Assembly: GCF_015706575.1 (NCBI RefSeq)
Contig: NW_024037058.1
Span: forward strand, 6,511,806 to 6,575,805
Reading direction: 5' to 3'
Origin: Patiria miniata
Taxonomy: Eukaryota; Echinodermata; Asteroidea; Valvatida; Asterinidae
DNA length: 64,000 nt
Shown: one piece after another, positions 43,737 to 55,299 of the stretch
Layout of the letters: every line of letters starts with the position of its first letter
Position numbering within the stretch: position 1 is the first letter of the stretch
Notes under the pieces: generated by a model
Told to the model about the DNA's origin: nothing
Database searches by the model: none
Seen by the model: the letters and a program-made list of their open reading frames with translations, nothing else
Program-made: the position numbers and the translations under genes

Positions 43737-45710
43737 ATGGCATCTAATGTTACAGCCCAATCAGTGTTGGAGAAGATTAGTGTGGATCATCTGGAATGCT
43801 CCATCTGCACCAACCGTTTCAGGCAGCCCAAACTGCTGGACTGTTTGCATAGTTTTTGCCTGCAATGCCTCCACGATCTGAGACAGAGCCAAGATCCTAG
43901 TGGTACTGCTACAAAGCTGACATGTCCATTGTGCGGATGTGAAACCATGTTGAAAGGGTCTGGGATTGCTGATCTCCCTAATAACTTTGCCTTAAGTGCC
44001 ATGGTGGAGGAAGTTACAATGCAGGAAAAGCTACTGGAAGGTCAAGGGTCAGAGATCAAATGTCAAGCCTGTGATGAGGAGAATCAGGCTATTTCACGAT
44101 GCATGGACTGTGATCATTTCCTCTGTCAAGAATGTCAAAAGGCACATGAAGGTATGACTTTGATGATGAAATCTCACAAAATCTACACACTGGCTCAACT
44201 TCGATCAGGAGAGAGAGTGTACAAGAGTAAATTAAGAGACAAAATTCCTAAATGTGGCAAGCATCCAGAGCAGAATCTCAATGTCTACTGCAACTCATGT
44301 GAGCAAGTCATATGCACAACATGCTCTGTAATTGAGCATGCAAAACACTCACTCACTGGATTACCTGAGGCAGTAGAAAAATGTAAGAAAAACATAGATG
44401 AACTTGTTGCAAGAGTTGGCGAGGGTAAAACAGAATTGAACAACACCACGGAAGAGATGTGCAAATCTCGCAAAGAGCTTGACACCATGTTTGCCAACAC
44501 TCAAAAGAAAATCTCTAAAAAGGCTCAACAGGAGATTACAAAGATCCAACAGGAGGTTGCAAAGATCCAAAAGGAAGAACATAATTTGATAAAAGAGACA
44601 GAAAGGATTTATAAAGGCAGAGTCAGAGCATTTGAAGCTGCTCAAGCCAATAACAGCAAAAGGGTGACAAAGAGAGAGCACAAGCTGGAGGAGGTCAAAC
44701 AACTCATGGATCAAGCAAGTTGCTATGAGATTCTTGAACTTCAGCAGAAGCTCTTGCATAACCTCAGTGAATTTACAGGAAAAAAGCCACAGCAAGTTCC
44801 TGACAAGTTGGCCTTCATGGACTTTGAAGAAGGTGAGAGGTCACTTGGGAGACTCATTCTGAAAGATGAGCCAAAGGCTGCAGAAAAGCCAACGCCAAGA
44901 CGTGCAAGATCATGTGTGAAGGAGAAATGGGAACTGAAATCTTATTTCAAGAACTTTGGATTAACAAATGCATTGATAACACATTGTGCAACACTCTCTG
45001 GCAATAAAATACTTGTACTATCTAAAAAATATTATGGAAACTATGATGCACTATTTACAGCATCCATTCCAAACAGTCATCAGGACAAATCTCCTATCCC
45101 ACAAAGGCTACAAATCAATGGCCTCACTGATAATGTAAGGTGTATTGCAGTGAGTAAGGATGACAAGCTCCTTGTTCTAGATGGTCCAGTAGTCAAGGTC
45201 TTCAGCAAGCAACATCAGCTCCTCCATCAGTTCACACCAGGTAGCGGGCAAGACAGCCAACCAACATGCCTTGCAGTGGATGACTTCAATATGATAGCAG
45301 TGGGTTATGAAGGTGATGATGAGATATCTCTACACAACCCAGATGGATCCCTCATCAGGAGACTGCCTGCTCCAATGATTGCAGGTTATCTGACAATGTA
45401 CAATCACCGCCTTATCTACACAACATACAACAAAAGGTTGGTCTGTGTAGACTACTATGGTGCCAGGGTATTCTCAGTATACACGACCAGGGGTCGTTGC
45501 CTTACTGGTGTGTGCTGTGACAGTGATGGCAGCATCTATATTGCTGCGGAGGGATATCTAACAGGTAACATTCTGCATTACAGTCCTGATGACAAGTACA
45601 TTGGATGTGTGATCAAGGGATGTGGTGATCCACGGGGCATCACATTCACATCGGATGCTGAGCTGGTAGTGGCTGCAGGAGAGTCTGTAAAGATCTATCA
45701 CCGAGTGTGA
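43737..45710 (+). CDS. TRIM56-like RING/B-box/NHL-type E3 ubiquitin ligase (TRIM-D)
   Basis: Intact 657-residue paralog and the most divergent of the four. RING ligands C21 to C66 are kept, but the residues after the last pair are GC instead of RR (CPLCGCE), which puts an extra cysteine next to the site. B-box 1 has one added residue before its last histidine. B-box 2 is at about 173-204. The coiled-coil segment at 262-289 has the TRIM-A length. The propeller's first blade has its own sequence (SKKYYGNYDALFTAS), and the fifth blade is shortened before LTGVCCDSDGSIYIAA. It ends ESVKIYHRV with TGA; the others use TAA. The exon begins at 43697 after TTTTCAG. Confidence 0.93.
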   Translation: MASNVTAQSVLEKISVDHLECSICTNRFRQPKLLDCLHSFCLQCLHDLRQSQDPSGTATKLTCPLCGCETMLKGSGIADLPNNFALSAMVEEVTMQEKLLEGQGSEIKCQACDEENQAISRCMDCDHFLCQECQKAHEGMTLMMKSHKIYTLAQLRSGERVYKSKLRDKIPKCGKHPEQNLNVYCNSCEQVICTTCSVIEHAKHSLTGLPEAVEKCKKNIDELVARVGEGKTELNNTTEEMCKSRKELDTMFANTQKKISKKAQQEITKIQQEVAKIQKEEHNLIKETERIYKGRVRAFEAAQANNSKRVTKREHKLEEVKQLMDQASCYEILELQQKLLHNLSEFTGKKPQQVPDKLAFMDFEEGERSLGRLILKDEPKAAEKPTPRRARSCVKEKWELKSYFKNFGLTNALITHCATLSGNKILVLSKKYYGNYDALFTASIPNSHQDKSPIPQRLQINGLTDNVRCIAVSKDDKLLVLDGPVVKVFSKQHQLLHQFTPGSGQDSQPTCLAVDDFNMIAVGYEGDDEISLHNPDGSLIRRLPAPMIAGYLTMYNHRLIYTTYNKRLVCVDYYGARVFSVYTTRGRCLTGVCCDSDGSIYIAAEGYLTGNILHYSPDDKYIGCVIKGCGDPRGITFTSDAELVVAAGESVKIYHRV

Positions 45711-46866
45711 GGACAGATTAATTCAACTGGGGCTATCCAGTGTATCCACCAACCACTTCCATCAGACATTGAATATTGTTAATTATCACTGGAAAAGAAC
45801 CTTAAAGTTCATTCCCTTGAACAACATTCTACAATACTGTATATTTGGTATATTTTTAAGGTCTTAGGTCTCTGTATGTGTTGACTCTAATACCTTTAAC
45901 CACTTCCCCTTTGGAAAAATCTTGGACTTCAACACCCAGCCTACTTCCTATAAAATCTTAGACCTGGTGGCCCAATAATGAGAGCAAAGAAATGACCCTT
46001 CACATTGTTTGCAGAGTGTACATTTTAAAAATATTACAAACAAGAAGGAAAGTATAACCACAATTTTCCAAAAATTCCTCTCAGCAAATGCAAAGTCAAT
46101 GCATGATGTGTTTTCCAAGTATAAGATATATCCCTGCTCCTGTATAAAATGTAAACATTTACTTAAATCTTTTTATTCGATTTTTCAATTATTGTGAAAA
46201 TTGTTTAGTTTAAATGAATGGAACTGTTTTTCCAATGAGATCAGATTTTGCACCTCCGTGTACATGTGACAAAAGTAAATTATTCAAAAGCAACTGGATA
46301 AAATGTGTGTGATTTTGAACTAAAGCGATAGTTTTAGTTTAAAAGTAAATCATATGCAATCCCTTGGTTGTCTCTTTCACAGTGCTTTCTGAGTGCCTCA
46401 TCAAATTAATATTAGTTTCATTACATTTACAACCAAGTTGAAAATGAAAACCTTGTGCATTCCACTGCAATGATACATGGATGTTTGTAAATGTGGTTGG
46501 TATGATGGATGTACATTTGTAAATTGAAAACTTGTTTGTATGCCTTTTTTAAATGGTGTTTTTAAATAATATAATAGAAAATGCACGGGAACATTCTATG
46601 AATTTGGGGTCCACTTTTTCCTGTCCCTTTATGTCGGGCATCTACGATTTTGAAATAGAAGATACAACCCTTTATGTGTACTCTTGGTCCAAGAATGCTT
46701 CTGTGAATCAAATGACATGCCCAACAAATATTAATTAGTTTGAAGTCATTTTTAATGCCACTTGAATGACAAATTATACATTTCAGAGGTTACAGGGACA
46801 GGAATGTCCGACTTTGGACCCTAAATGTATAGAATGACCTACTTGTGAGAGGTTCCGTATCATTAC
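45711..46866 (+). repeat. TRIM 3' flank block, copy 4
   Basis: Follows the other flanks until about 46866, where the match stops; it resumes at about 51931 after some 5 kb of other sequence. Confidence 0.7.
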
Positions 46867-47239
46867 ATGTGGGCCAAGTTTGTCAATCTTGGCTTCTTTG
46901 GAAAGGATACATCATAAGAAATCAAAACGTACCATTATTTTTCATGTCGGAGCAATTTCAAGTATGATGAACTTTTGACATTTACTTTGATCTTGAGTAG
47001 ACCTTGAGATGAAAGTGGATGAAAATTACCGGTATACCCCATCATGCATGTTTTTCTACAAAATATCCAAAAAATTGGGGGTATAACAGTTTTTTGTTTG
47101 CTTTCTACCTCATTTCAAAGTTGGCAAACTTGTTGCAAAGTGTACATTAAAAGCAGGCACTGTGTTGGTGTTGGAAATGTGTAGATGTGTATAAAGGTTT
47201 ATTTCACCATTTCTATTCCACTTGGAAAGTAATTGCCAC
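46867..47239. other. No gene seen
   Basis: Sequence not matched elsewhere in the window by eye. Confidence 0.4.
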
Positions 47240-47945
47240 AAGAAGGCAAATTAATATTCTCAGAACCTCAGCAAACACGTTCAAATGACTGCATGTAACT
47301 TTTATTTCAAATAAGAAAGATTTTGTACCTACATGAGACAAAAGTAATTACCAAGAAGTACTTGGATGAAAAATTCATGTATAATCAATTTGAATGTTTA
47401 ATAACAAATCATATGCAGTCCCTTGGTTGTTTCATTCACACATTTTTTTCTGAGTGTCACATCAAATCAATGTATCATACATTAACATCTCTGTAGCAAT
47501 GTCAACTATTTGTATTGAAACACAACTTGTATAAAACTTTTAGTAATACATGGATGAATGCAAATGTTGCTTAAATTAATAATAGGGTTGTATATTTGTA
47601 AATCCATATTATTCTTTTTGTGGAATGATAAGACAACAGATGATGCATTTGGATCATTCTATACATTCGGGGTCCACTTTTTGCCTGGTCCATACATCTG
47701 TCACCTGTTATTTTGTAATTGGGGATGCAATCCTTCATAATTTATGTATTCTTCTTCCAAGAGTACTTATGTGAAGCAAATAACCTGCCCCCAAATATAC
47801 AATTGTTTGGAAGTAATTTTTTTATGCCACTTGAAAGGAAAATGTTACAGGGACAGAAAAAAGTCATTAGTTGGACTCTACATGTATACAGAATGACCAA
47901 CTTGTTTTGCATCTTGAATAACTTCATGTATTGGTATCGGGTTGC
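47240..47945 (+). repeat. Old, diverged TRIM 3' flank without a gene
   Basis: Shares ordered landmarks with 46210-46860: TGAGACAAAAGTAA, CATATGCAGTCCCTTGGTTG, CATTCGGGGTCCACTTTTTG and TTCTTCCAAGAGTAC. Many changes are visible, so it is older than the other copies. No TRIM coding sequence lies next to it. Confidence 0.6.
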
Positions 47946-48359
47946 TAACTAAACCAAGTTACCTTCTCTCTTGGCCTGGCCGGCTTTGGATCAAAGTTTG
48001 AAAGAATGGAAGGAATTGCAGATATATATTATGAGGTTGGCGCATGGCCTATAGAAAGCCAGTGTGCAATGTATATTGAGTTAACACATCTGGGGTCAGA
48101 CTTGTATTTACGCTATTGGTTTTCACATACAATTAATAGCATGAATGTGGCGTACCCTTCAAAGCTTTAAATGTATGTCTATATAAAATTACATGATGAC
48201 ATCATTAATGACGTCACCTCAACTTTTGTATATTGCCCTGGGTTGTATATAACACATCCCTATGCATAAACATACAAAGTTTCAATGCAACATGCTTTTC
48301 AGTTCTCTTGAGATAGGACTTTGTCAGAAACAAATTCAGCAACAAAGTAATCACTAATC
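47946..48359. other. No gene seen
   Basis: Nothing recognised. Confidence 0.4.
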
Positions 48360-51300
48360 AGTGATACTCATGCATGCTTTGTTCACAGGGGGATATCCTA
48401 AATACTGGAAACATCCTTTTACATGTATATCACAAACAGGACTGGAATTGATAAATATTCCCCTGCATATTAGCTCACACATAAAAATGATTTCATTGTT
48501 ACTGATAATTGAAGGATTCTGTTCTTATTACTTGGTTACAGTGCAGAAGAGTGCAGGATTACAATAACATGTAAACGCTGTTCAGCACAAACAGTCAATC
48601 GGAACTAATCGCATAGACTTCCATTGTTAGTTGCCAGTGCCATAAATTGCAGCACTAGCTCATCTTGGAAGTCAGGTCAAATCTCATTGTACAATTATAC
48701 ATAATCCACTTATGATGTATAACACTTGTAACCAACCATCACTGCCTACCATTTTCATGCCCAAGTTTTCACCCAAAAAAGTGTAATAAAACAAATAATC
48801 TTACTCTAAGGAAAGGGAAATATTACGTAGAATATTCTCAATTTTGAGAATCAAACAGTGATAGCAATCTCAAAAATAATGTACATTATGTAAAGAGCAT
48901 GGTAGTTGTCACATTTATTTGATTTAATTACTGAACTTTTAAATAAAAAAATCATTCAAATTGCAAATTTATTTGAAATAATTTGATAACTGATTATCAC
49001 TGGTCCACCAATATTCAATAAAGTCTTTGTAAAGAAATGTAGCAATTCATAGAATTTTGTTTTTACTTTCCCTGTAAAGACAGCCCCAGCTTTCTTTAGG
49101 GAAAGAAAAAAGCCAAGCTGTTGTTGATTTGGATGCAGTAATACTGTGAACCAATTTATCTGAACATATCGTCACCATTTTGTCAATGTGATGAATCCAC
49201 TGAAACCCAGATTTTAAGGAATTTCAGATTTTTTGATATTCTAACATTTTATGATACAACTCTACAAAATTCCAAAATTTTGAAACACAAAACTGTATCG
49301 TTCATAATATTAAGACTAATTACACCACGAGGTGAATGTGTGACAACTTCATTTTATTTTCGTTTTTGACGAAGTGATGAATCTCTATTTGTCACTGAGT
49401 CTCAGTGATCTTACACATGTACAATATTTAAATGTATGAAGCCTGTACAATTTGCATTTTGATAAAGTGAGAAATCTGCCTTTGAAAGTATATAACTTTT
49501 GTACTCATGCACACGACAGATCTGTGTACAAACACAATGTGTGTACATGTACATATGATCAGTAACATTTCCGTTTTGAATAAGTGATGAACATCTTTTA
49601 TGTCTCCTGATTATACTTTTATAAAAACAGAGACAACTGTTTGGATATTTCACTAATGGGCTATTGCATCAGTTACATATGTATATATATATACTTTTCA
49701 ATTTTAGGGGAGAAATGTACAGTGTGTATCAAAATAAATGCAAACAAAATATACCAGACGTAGAATGTGTAACCAACATAGATAATATATGTATGGTTTG
49801 AAAGATATGCCTTTACACTTTAAAATGAGACATCAAACGTTCAAATCTGATAATTTTTGACAGAGTTATGAGTAATTTTCCAAGAGAGGTCAAATTGACC
49901 GTGGGACCAACATTTCACTTTTAGGCAATGGGACAAAGGTAACATAACTGCCTCTGTGTGGATATTTGCCTGGCCTACAAAAAAATGTCTTAAGCGAGTT
50001 AGCACAGTTTGAAATGCTTTCTTGCTATAACCTCATGCTAAAATGTTTAGCATGTAAACATGTTTACAAACTGATCGCAAGAAAGTGTTTAGAATTGTGT
50101 TTACTTGCAAAACACATTTTTTTTTGGCCGGCCAGGCAATTTAAAAATTCTGCAGAACTGCTTTAGATGCAACAGTGTGTTAAAAGTATATATGCATATC
50201 AATTTGGGTGATTGTTTGTATTCTTAGAGCTTGCTAATATCATTATCATTTTACTTGGTTGTTATTACGTTTCTACCAATTGTAAGTACTTATTCAATTT
50301 GGATCTAGGCGAAGAAATTGATGTGACTATATTGCCTTGCAGTAAGCAATTTCATTAAAAAGGTGCAGCAAACCTTGCACATTTCATATCTAGTAATTTA
50401 AAGCTAAAACAACTTTTTGGGCAATTTCTGAAATCAAGGGAAATCATTCATTGTCTTAGAATCCTGTTGGTACAAATGTATATCCTAAATTTCAACTTGG
50501 ATCCAAGGCTAGTTAAATTTTGGCATTTGGCTCGGCCAATCAAAGGGACCCGTTTCAATTTACAGAGAAGCTTAGAATGTTTATAGAGAGAAATGGAAGT
50601 AGCTCAAGCATACTGTATATATACTAATTTTTGTCGAACATTTTTTGCTGCTCTAATTTTTTGTGTGAAATAGAACAGCCATCTTCATGACTTAAGAGGC
50701 TTTAGTTAGTTTTGCTAATTTAACAACGTAAAGGTTATTCTTGATAAAGTTTTTGTTTTCCAAAAACTTCAGAAGAATTTGCTATTTCATACAGTTTGAA
50801 AGACAATGGTTTTCGTATGTGCATATAATTTCCATCTCCATTTGCGATGTTATCAAGCTAAATAAGTCGTTTGTAGGGAATTGTTATTGGGAGATACAGG
50901 CAAAAATAGGACCACTTCATCACATCTCTTGGTCACATCTCTTGGTGTTCCAACTTCCATAATTTTTGATCTAAAGATGGATTAGCATGCGGTTTTCACA
51001 GCAGTAATGCTGAGACTGTGCTCTTTTCAAATCTGTATTAAAAAAATGTGACCAGGGTTGACAAACGACTCATGTAGCTTGATGGCATCATGCATATATT
51101 TTAATGCATATCTCACTGGTCCCTTATTCACGATGTAAAAGCAAATTATTTTGTCTTCACTTCTATGTAACTTAGACTGGCATAACCATGTGTCCCCTTC
51201 ATTCTTTGAGCAAATGTTAATAAAGTAGATATCCAAAAATTGGACGTCTGAAGTGTGTACTGCTGGCTTAGTCTATGACATCATTAACAGTTACAGTTAA

Positions 51301-51930
51301 CAGTTACATTTATAGGAATAGGGGTGTCAATATTTTTTATGATACAAATGTATTGGTTCGATCAAAACATGATCAAAACTGTATAGTGAAATTGTAAAAA
51401 TACGTGAAATTGTAAATATGTATCCCTATTGAATCTGATAGCGTGTACAACAAGTGAGTAATAATCGGCCAAATTGAAAAATTGAGTCTGTTTTTAAATC
51501 ATCCATAATGAACTCATTTTAGAGGCAAGAAACCTTTAGAAGGATTATTGACAGTTTTTCATTTTCTTTGCAAGGTTGACACCAAAACAATAATGCTCCT
51601 TTTGGAGAGTTACTTTTAAAAGTATTTTTCAAAACCCTAAGTTACGTCATCAAAAAAAATATCTCATTTTGTGATTGCATATCAAGTTTCTGCATTGCAA
51701 TTATTCATGCACTAGTAAAGACACTGTTTGCAGTATTCAAAAAAATCATGAAAATTCCTTTAGAAATGTGAAAAAGGAATATCACTTGAATAAGACACCA
51801 TACAATGCTGTATTTAGGTTTAAAGATTTCCAAATGGGACTGACAGCAGGAATAACTATAATGTTCTATATGTTGCATTGTAATCTAGTCATTTATATGT
51901 CATGCATATATTCCCTTTATTACAAAAATT
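48360..51930. repeat. Large duplicated non-coding block, copy 1 (pairs with 59186-61480)
   Basis: Shared landmarks in the same order include ATTAGCTCACA, AGTTGCCAGTGCCATAAATT, TTGGATCCAAGGCTAGTT and TATTGGTTCGATC. No coding sequence seen in either copy. Confidence 0.6.
49964..50143. mobile_element. Possible short inverted-repeat element
   Basis: TTTGCCTGGCC...CAAAAAAATGT at the left is mirrored by ACATTTTTTTTTGGCC...GGCCAGGCAA at the right. Absent from the paired block near 60250. No target duplication made out. Confidence 0.35.
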
Positions 51931-52921
51931 TCAGCAAAGATCCAAAGTCTGTTATTTTACCAATCAGCATCTGGAACGTTCTAAAGGTACCAGCGGCATA
52001 ACTGGGTTAAGCTTCTAGGGGGCATCTGGGGGTTCACCAAGTTTTTGAGAGGGCACTGAAAGTAACGTATACATTTTTGTGTGTGCAATTAAAGATTTTT
52101 AATGGGATGCACATCCCCCATATTTATGCGACTGAAAGGTACACAGAAATATGGAATTCTAATATCACATCCGGTTTAACAATACAGTTTTACAACTGAC
52201 ACTAGTTACGAACAAAACAAAAAAGTTTGAATGGTATCAACCCCCTTTAATTGCCTAATGTTGCAGTCCACTCTTTTCTGAGTAAAATGAAATAAAAAAT
52301 GATTTTGTAGGAATAAATCTAGTCCGAGTATCACCCGTTGTATCACCCTCTCTGTCTCTGGGCCAATGTCTGATATATCTACGCATGCACATTTATGCGA
52401 CCCCATGCGCTAGCCATGAGGTGACATGACATCATTTTATTCCGAAATCTAGACTTAGCTGTTGATTGGTCAATTTTGATGCAATGTTTTTGTAACACAA
52501 CAACAGGCATAGAGATCTAAAAAACAACAACTGATATTGGCTTTCAAAACTGTTATCATGCGCGAACGCTCACCGTAGGTGAAAGGCGCAAGAGGGCATT
52601 CTCCTTACGCCCGTTATTTAGAATGTTTTATGATGATAATTCAAAGTCACAGGATGTTCGTGCATCGCGTAACATATCGATACAGTCCGCTTGACATAGG
52701 CTAATTTCGCTCACATAATTTACAACGTCAAAGCATAATAGATGTCGTGTCTAGGTTTCATTATATGCACATGACAATGGGTTACTGAAGACTCGATATA
52801 GAAGGCGCCTGCTGAATGGTCAGAATATCGAGGTCAATATGCAGTCTTGTTTTGCATTAATTAATCGCCCAATCTGATGACATATCATAGATCCTCTGTC
52901 TTTTTAAATGTATGAACTTAC
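51931..52921. repeat. Duplicated block upstream of the 97-base exon, copy 4
   Basis: Resumes the TRIM flank at TTTCAGCAAAGATCCAAAGT and then follows 27381-28417. Confidence 0.55.
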
Positions 52922-53018
52922 CTGTACATGGAAGTACATTGGGGAATCTGTTCTTGTTTTTGCAGACAGGTTTCTTGGCTTCCTCACAGTTGACTGCCAC
53001 TGACATTTCATTTAGCAC
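52922..53018 (-). CDS. 97-base internal exon of an unrecognised gene, copy 4
   Basis: Same length, frame and donor as the other copies; the acceptor is CAG instead of TAG. One residue near the start is changed (VLNEMSVAV instead of VLYEMSVAV). It lies downstream of TRIM-D on the opposite strand, as the other copies do for their TRIM genes. Confidence 0.48.
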
Positions 53019-53125
53019 CTGAAGTTTAAAGTAAACAAATTGACAACACATGTTACAATGCTGTTTCCCTTTCTAGCTCGGACTTCAATTACAATTGACA
53101 ATTGTTGACTAATGTGATGTGGGAG

Positions 53126-53474
53126 CAGTGGTGTATCCAGAGAGGAGGGGCAGGGGAGGGGAGGGGGCACCTTGTCCCCTGCCCCCAGCGGATTTTTTGA
53201 AAGATATTTTTTTAGTAACTATTTCCATAAATGGTTAGAGAGTTCTGACACGAAAAAAAAGAAACCAAGCTCCGAAATCATTACAATGAGCCGTGAAAAT
53301 TGGCATATATTTTCCAGTATGCATAATAGTGGTCAGTTTTGAAGAGCACCCCCATTTGGAAAATGAGTACCAGCCCGACCCCGCCCCCCCCCCCCTTGGA
53401 TTTTACGGAGGCCAAGTGTTCGGGAATGTCTGTGTGTGATTGCCCCCTGACATCAAAAGCTGGATATGCCACTG
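53126..53474. mobile_element. hAT-like G-run element
   Basis: CAGTGGTGTATCCAG and CTGGATATGCCACTG are inverted ends, with flanks TGTGGGAG (53118-53125) and TGTGGGAT (53475-53482), an 8-base duplication with one change. It has landed inside a relative of the hairpin element at 28594. No protein. Confidence 0.75.
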
Positions 53475-53567
53475 TGTGGGATATGACGTTTTTAACACCC
53501 AAGGGCTGCATTTTGCCTCGGGTGCTATGTACATGTATGGCCAACACACTGCACAATGGGGCACAGG

Positions 53568-54035
53568 CACTGATCTCTATATAAAGACTGGATAGCGGAT
53601 ATGCATACAACATTCACACAGTAGACTTTGCATATTGACCAATTCGCCCCCGGTCTCACGAAGATAGCCGCGTATAGCACGAACGTTCTACGCGTAAATA
53701 CGCGCGCGTTGTATCAACAGTTGACGCGCATTTTGGTCACGTACACATATTATGATGTTCTAAAAGGGACACATTTCCGTAGTGATTATTATTTCAAAAC
53801 GCCGAAAAAGTTATATTTGCGGCATTTTAGTAACCACGACGTTAGAAAAATTGTAGTTAACCTTGGTCAGTGGTGGTGGTCAAAATATAAGTCAAGTGAA
53901 CCGCGACGTTATAAAAGAAATCATGCTGTCTATAAAAACGACAACTTGTCCTTTGTAGATCACCAGCCGGTCTCACCAAATTCGTACATTGTGCGGCTCT
54001 TTATTAGCTATCCAGTCTTTATATAGAGATCAGTG
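53568..54035. mobile_element. 468-base element, perfect 29-base ends, 8-base target duplication
   Basis: The ends (53568-53596 and 54007-54035) are exact inverses beginning CACTGATCTCTATATAAAGA. GGCACAGG repeats exactly on both sides (53560-53567, 54036-54043). The length of the duplication and the CA start fit hAT or P-type elements. A plus-strand frame is open for 132 codons from 53628 to 54026 with no ATG. It includes CpG-rich sequence unlike the flanks. Perfect ends suggest a young insertion. Confidence 0.85.
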
Positions 54036-54059
54036 GGCACAGGTTGCATTTTGCAGTCC

Positions 54060-55299
54060 ATGTCCAGTACACACATCACCTATAATGAACTCACTTGGGA
54101 TGCAAGAAACCTTGAAAAGGATAATTTACATGTTTTTTCTTTGAAAGGTTGACACCAGAAGAAACAATGCTTCTTAGGGAAAATCTGTAACTTTAAAAGC
54201 ATTTTTGAAAAACTTAACTAAAGTCATCACAAATATCTTATATTGTGATCCCATATCAAATGTCTGCATTGTAATTATTCCTGCACAGTATAGACACTGT
54301 TCACAGTCTTCAAATAATCATGAAAATTCCTTTAGAAATGTGAAAAGGAATATTATGAGTATAAGATACCATACAATGCTGTATAGGTTTAGATTTCCAA
54401 ATGGGACTGACAGGAATATTTAACTTACAATGTTCTATATGTTGTTCTGTAATCTAGTGAGTGTCATGCATACATTGGCATATATTCCCTTTGCTACGGA
54501 TATTTCATACAAATGTACAAACATGTACATAGGCCTACAGTTCAATATATTACATATGTGTTAAATTCACATTTCCGCTTCAGTGTAACACAGTGACTGG
54601 AACAGGCCCTTGCTAAATCTATTGTTACCAGAAACTGGGCCTTTGAAGGGTTCACAAAATAACAATACCTGTTGACTAGTCAATAGAAGTTCAACTGTGT
54701 GACCTGTGATCCATTGCAGTCTGGTGTATTTATAGAATTGGGAATTTACAGGCAGTGAGCAATGCTACACCCTACAGACATTCAAGTCAATCCAGAGAGT
54801 GAGAATCCACCAAATAGTCCACCAGTTTCTTCATCAAACTGCCAAATTGATTGCAGAAATATCTTCCAGAATTGGCATAGGAATCTGTGCAGACATTTGA
54901 CTAGCAATTTGTACTTCAGTTTCCTTCTCTGATGCACCATGAGCAGTGTGTTAAACCAGTCCCAAGAAGTTAACGAAAGCACAAAATGCAGCAAGCTGAA
55001 TTTATGCAAACCTACTAACTAGGGTATCAGCAGATTAGTCCTATTTTTCAGTTTATAAATATGTAAACAACTTTTTTGGATTACACATTCACTGATCTTT
55101 TCCTATTTTTAATTTCTCTGCCAAAAGAACAAAAGAATCAATGTTTGGCCAATTTGCAATTTTTATATATTTCTGCCAAACGAGATATAATAGCAGTGAT
55201 GAAAAAAAAGTATGAAATTGACCATTAACAGCATCACCAAACAGCCTGAAAAGCATCAGTTTCTGTATTAAAAGTTTCTCCGGCCACCGACACATTATC
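54060..55299. repeat. Duplicated non-coding block, copy 1 (pairs with 62000-63800)
   Basis: Shared landmarks include AGAAACTGGGCCTTTGAAGG, CAATCCAGAGAGTGAGAATC and GAAAAGCATCAGTTTC. The two copies part at about 55299, where this one passes straight into a TRIM 3' flank. Confidence 0.65.
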
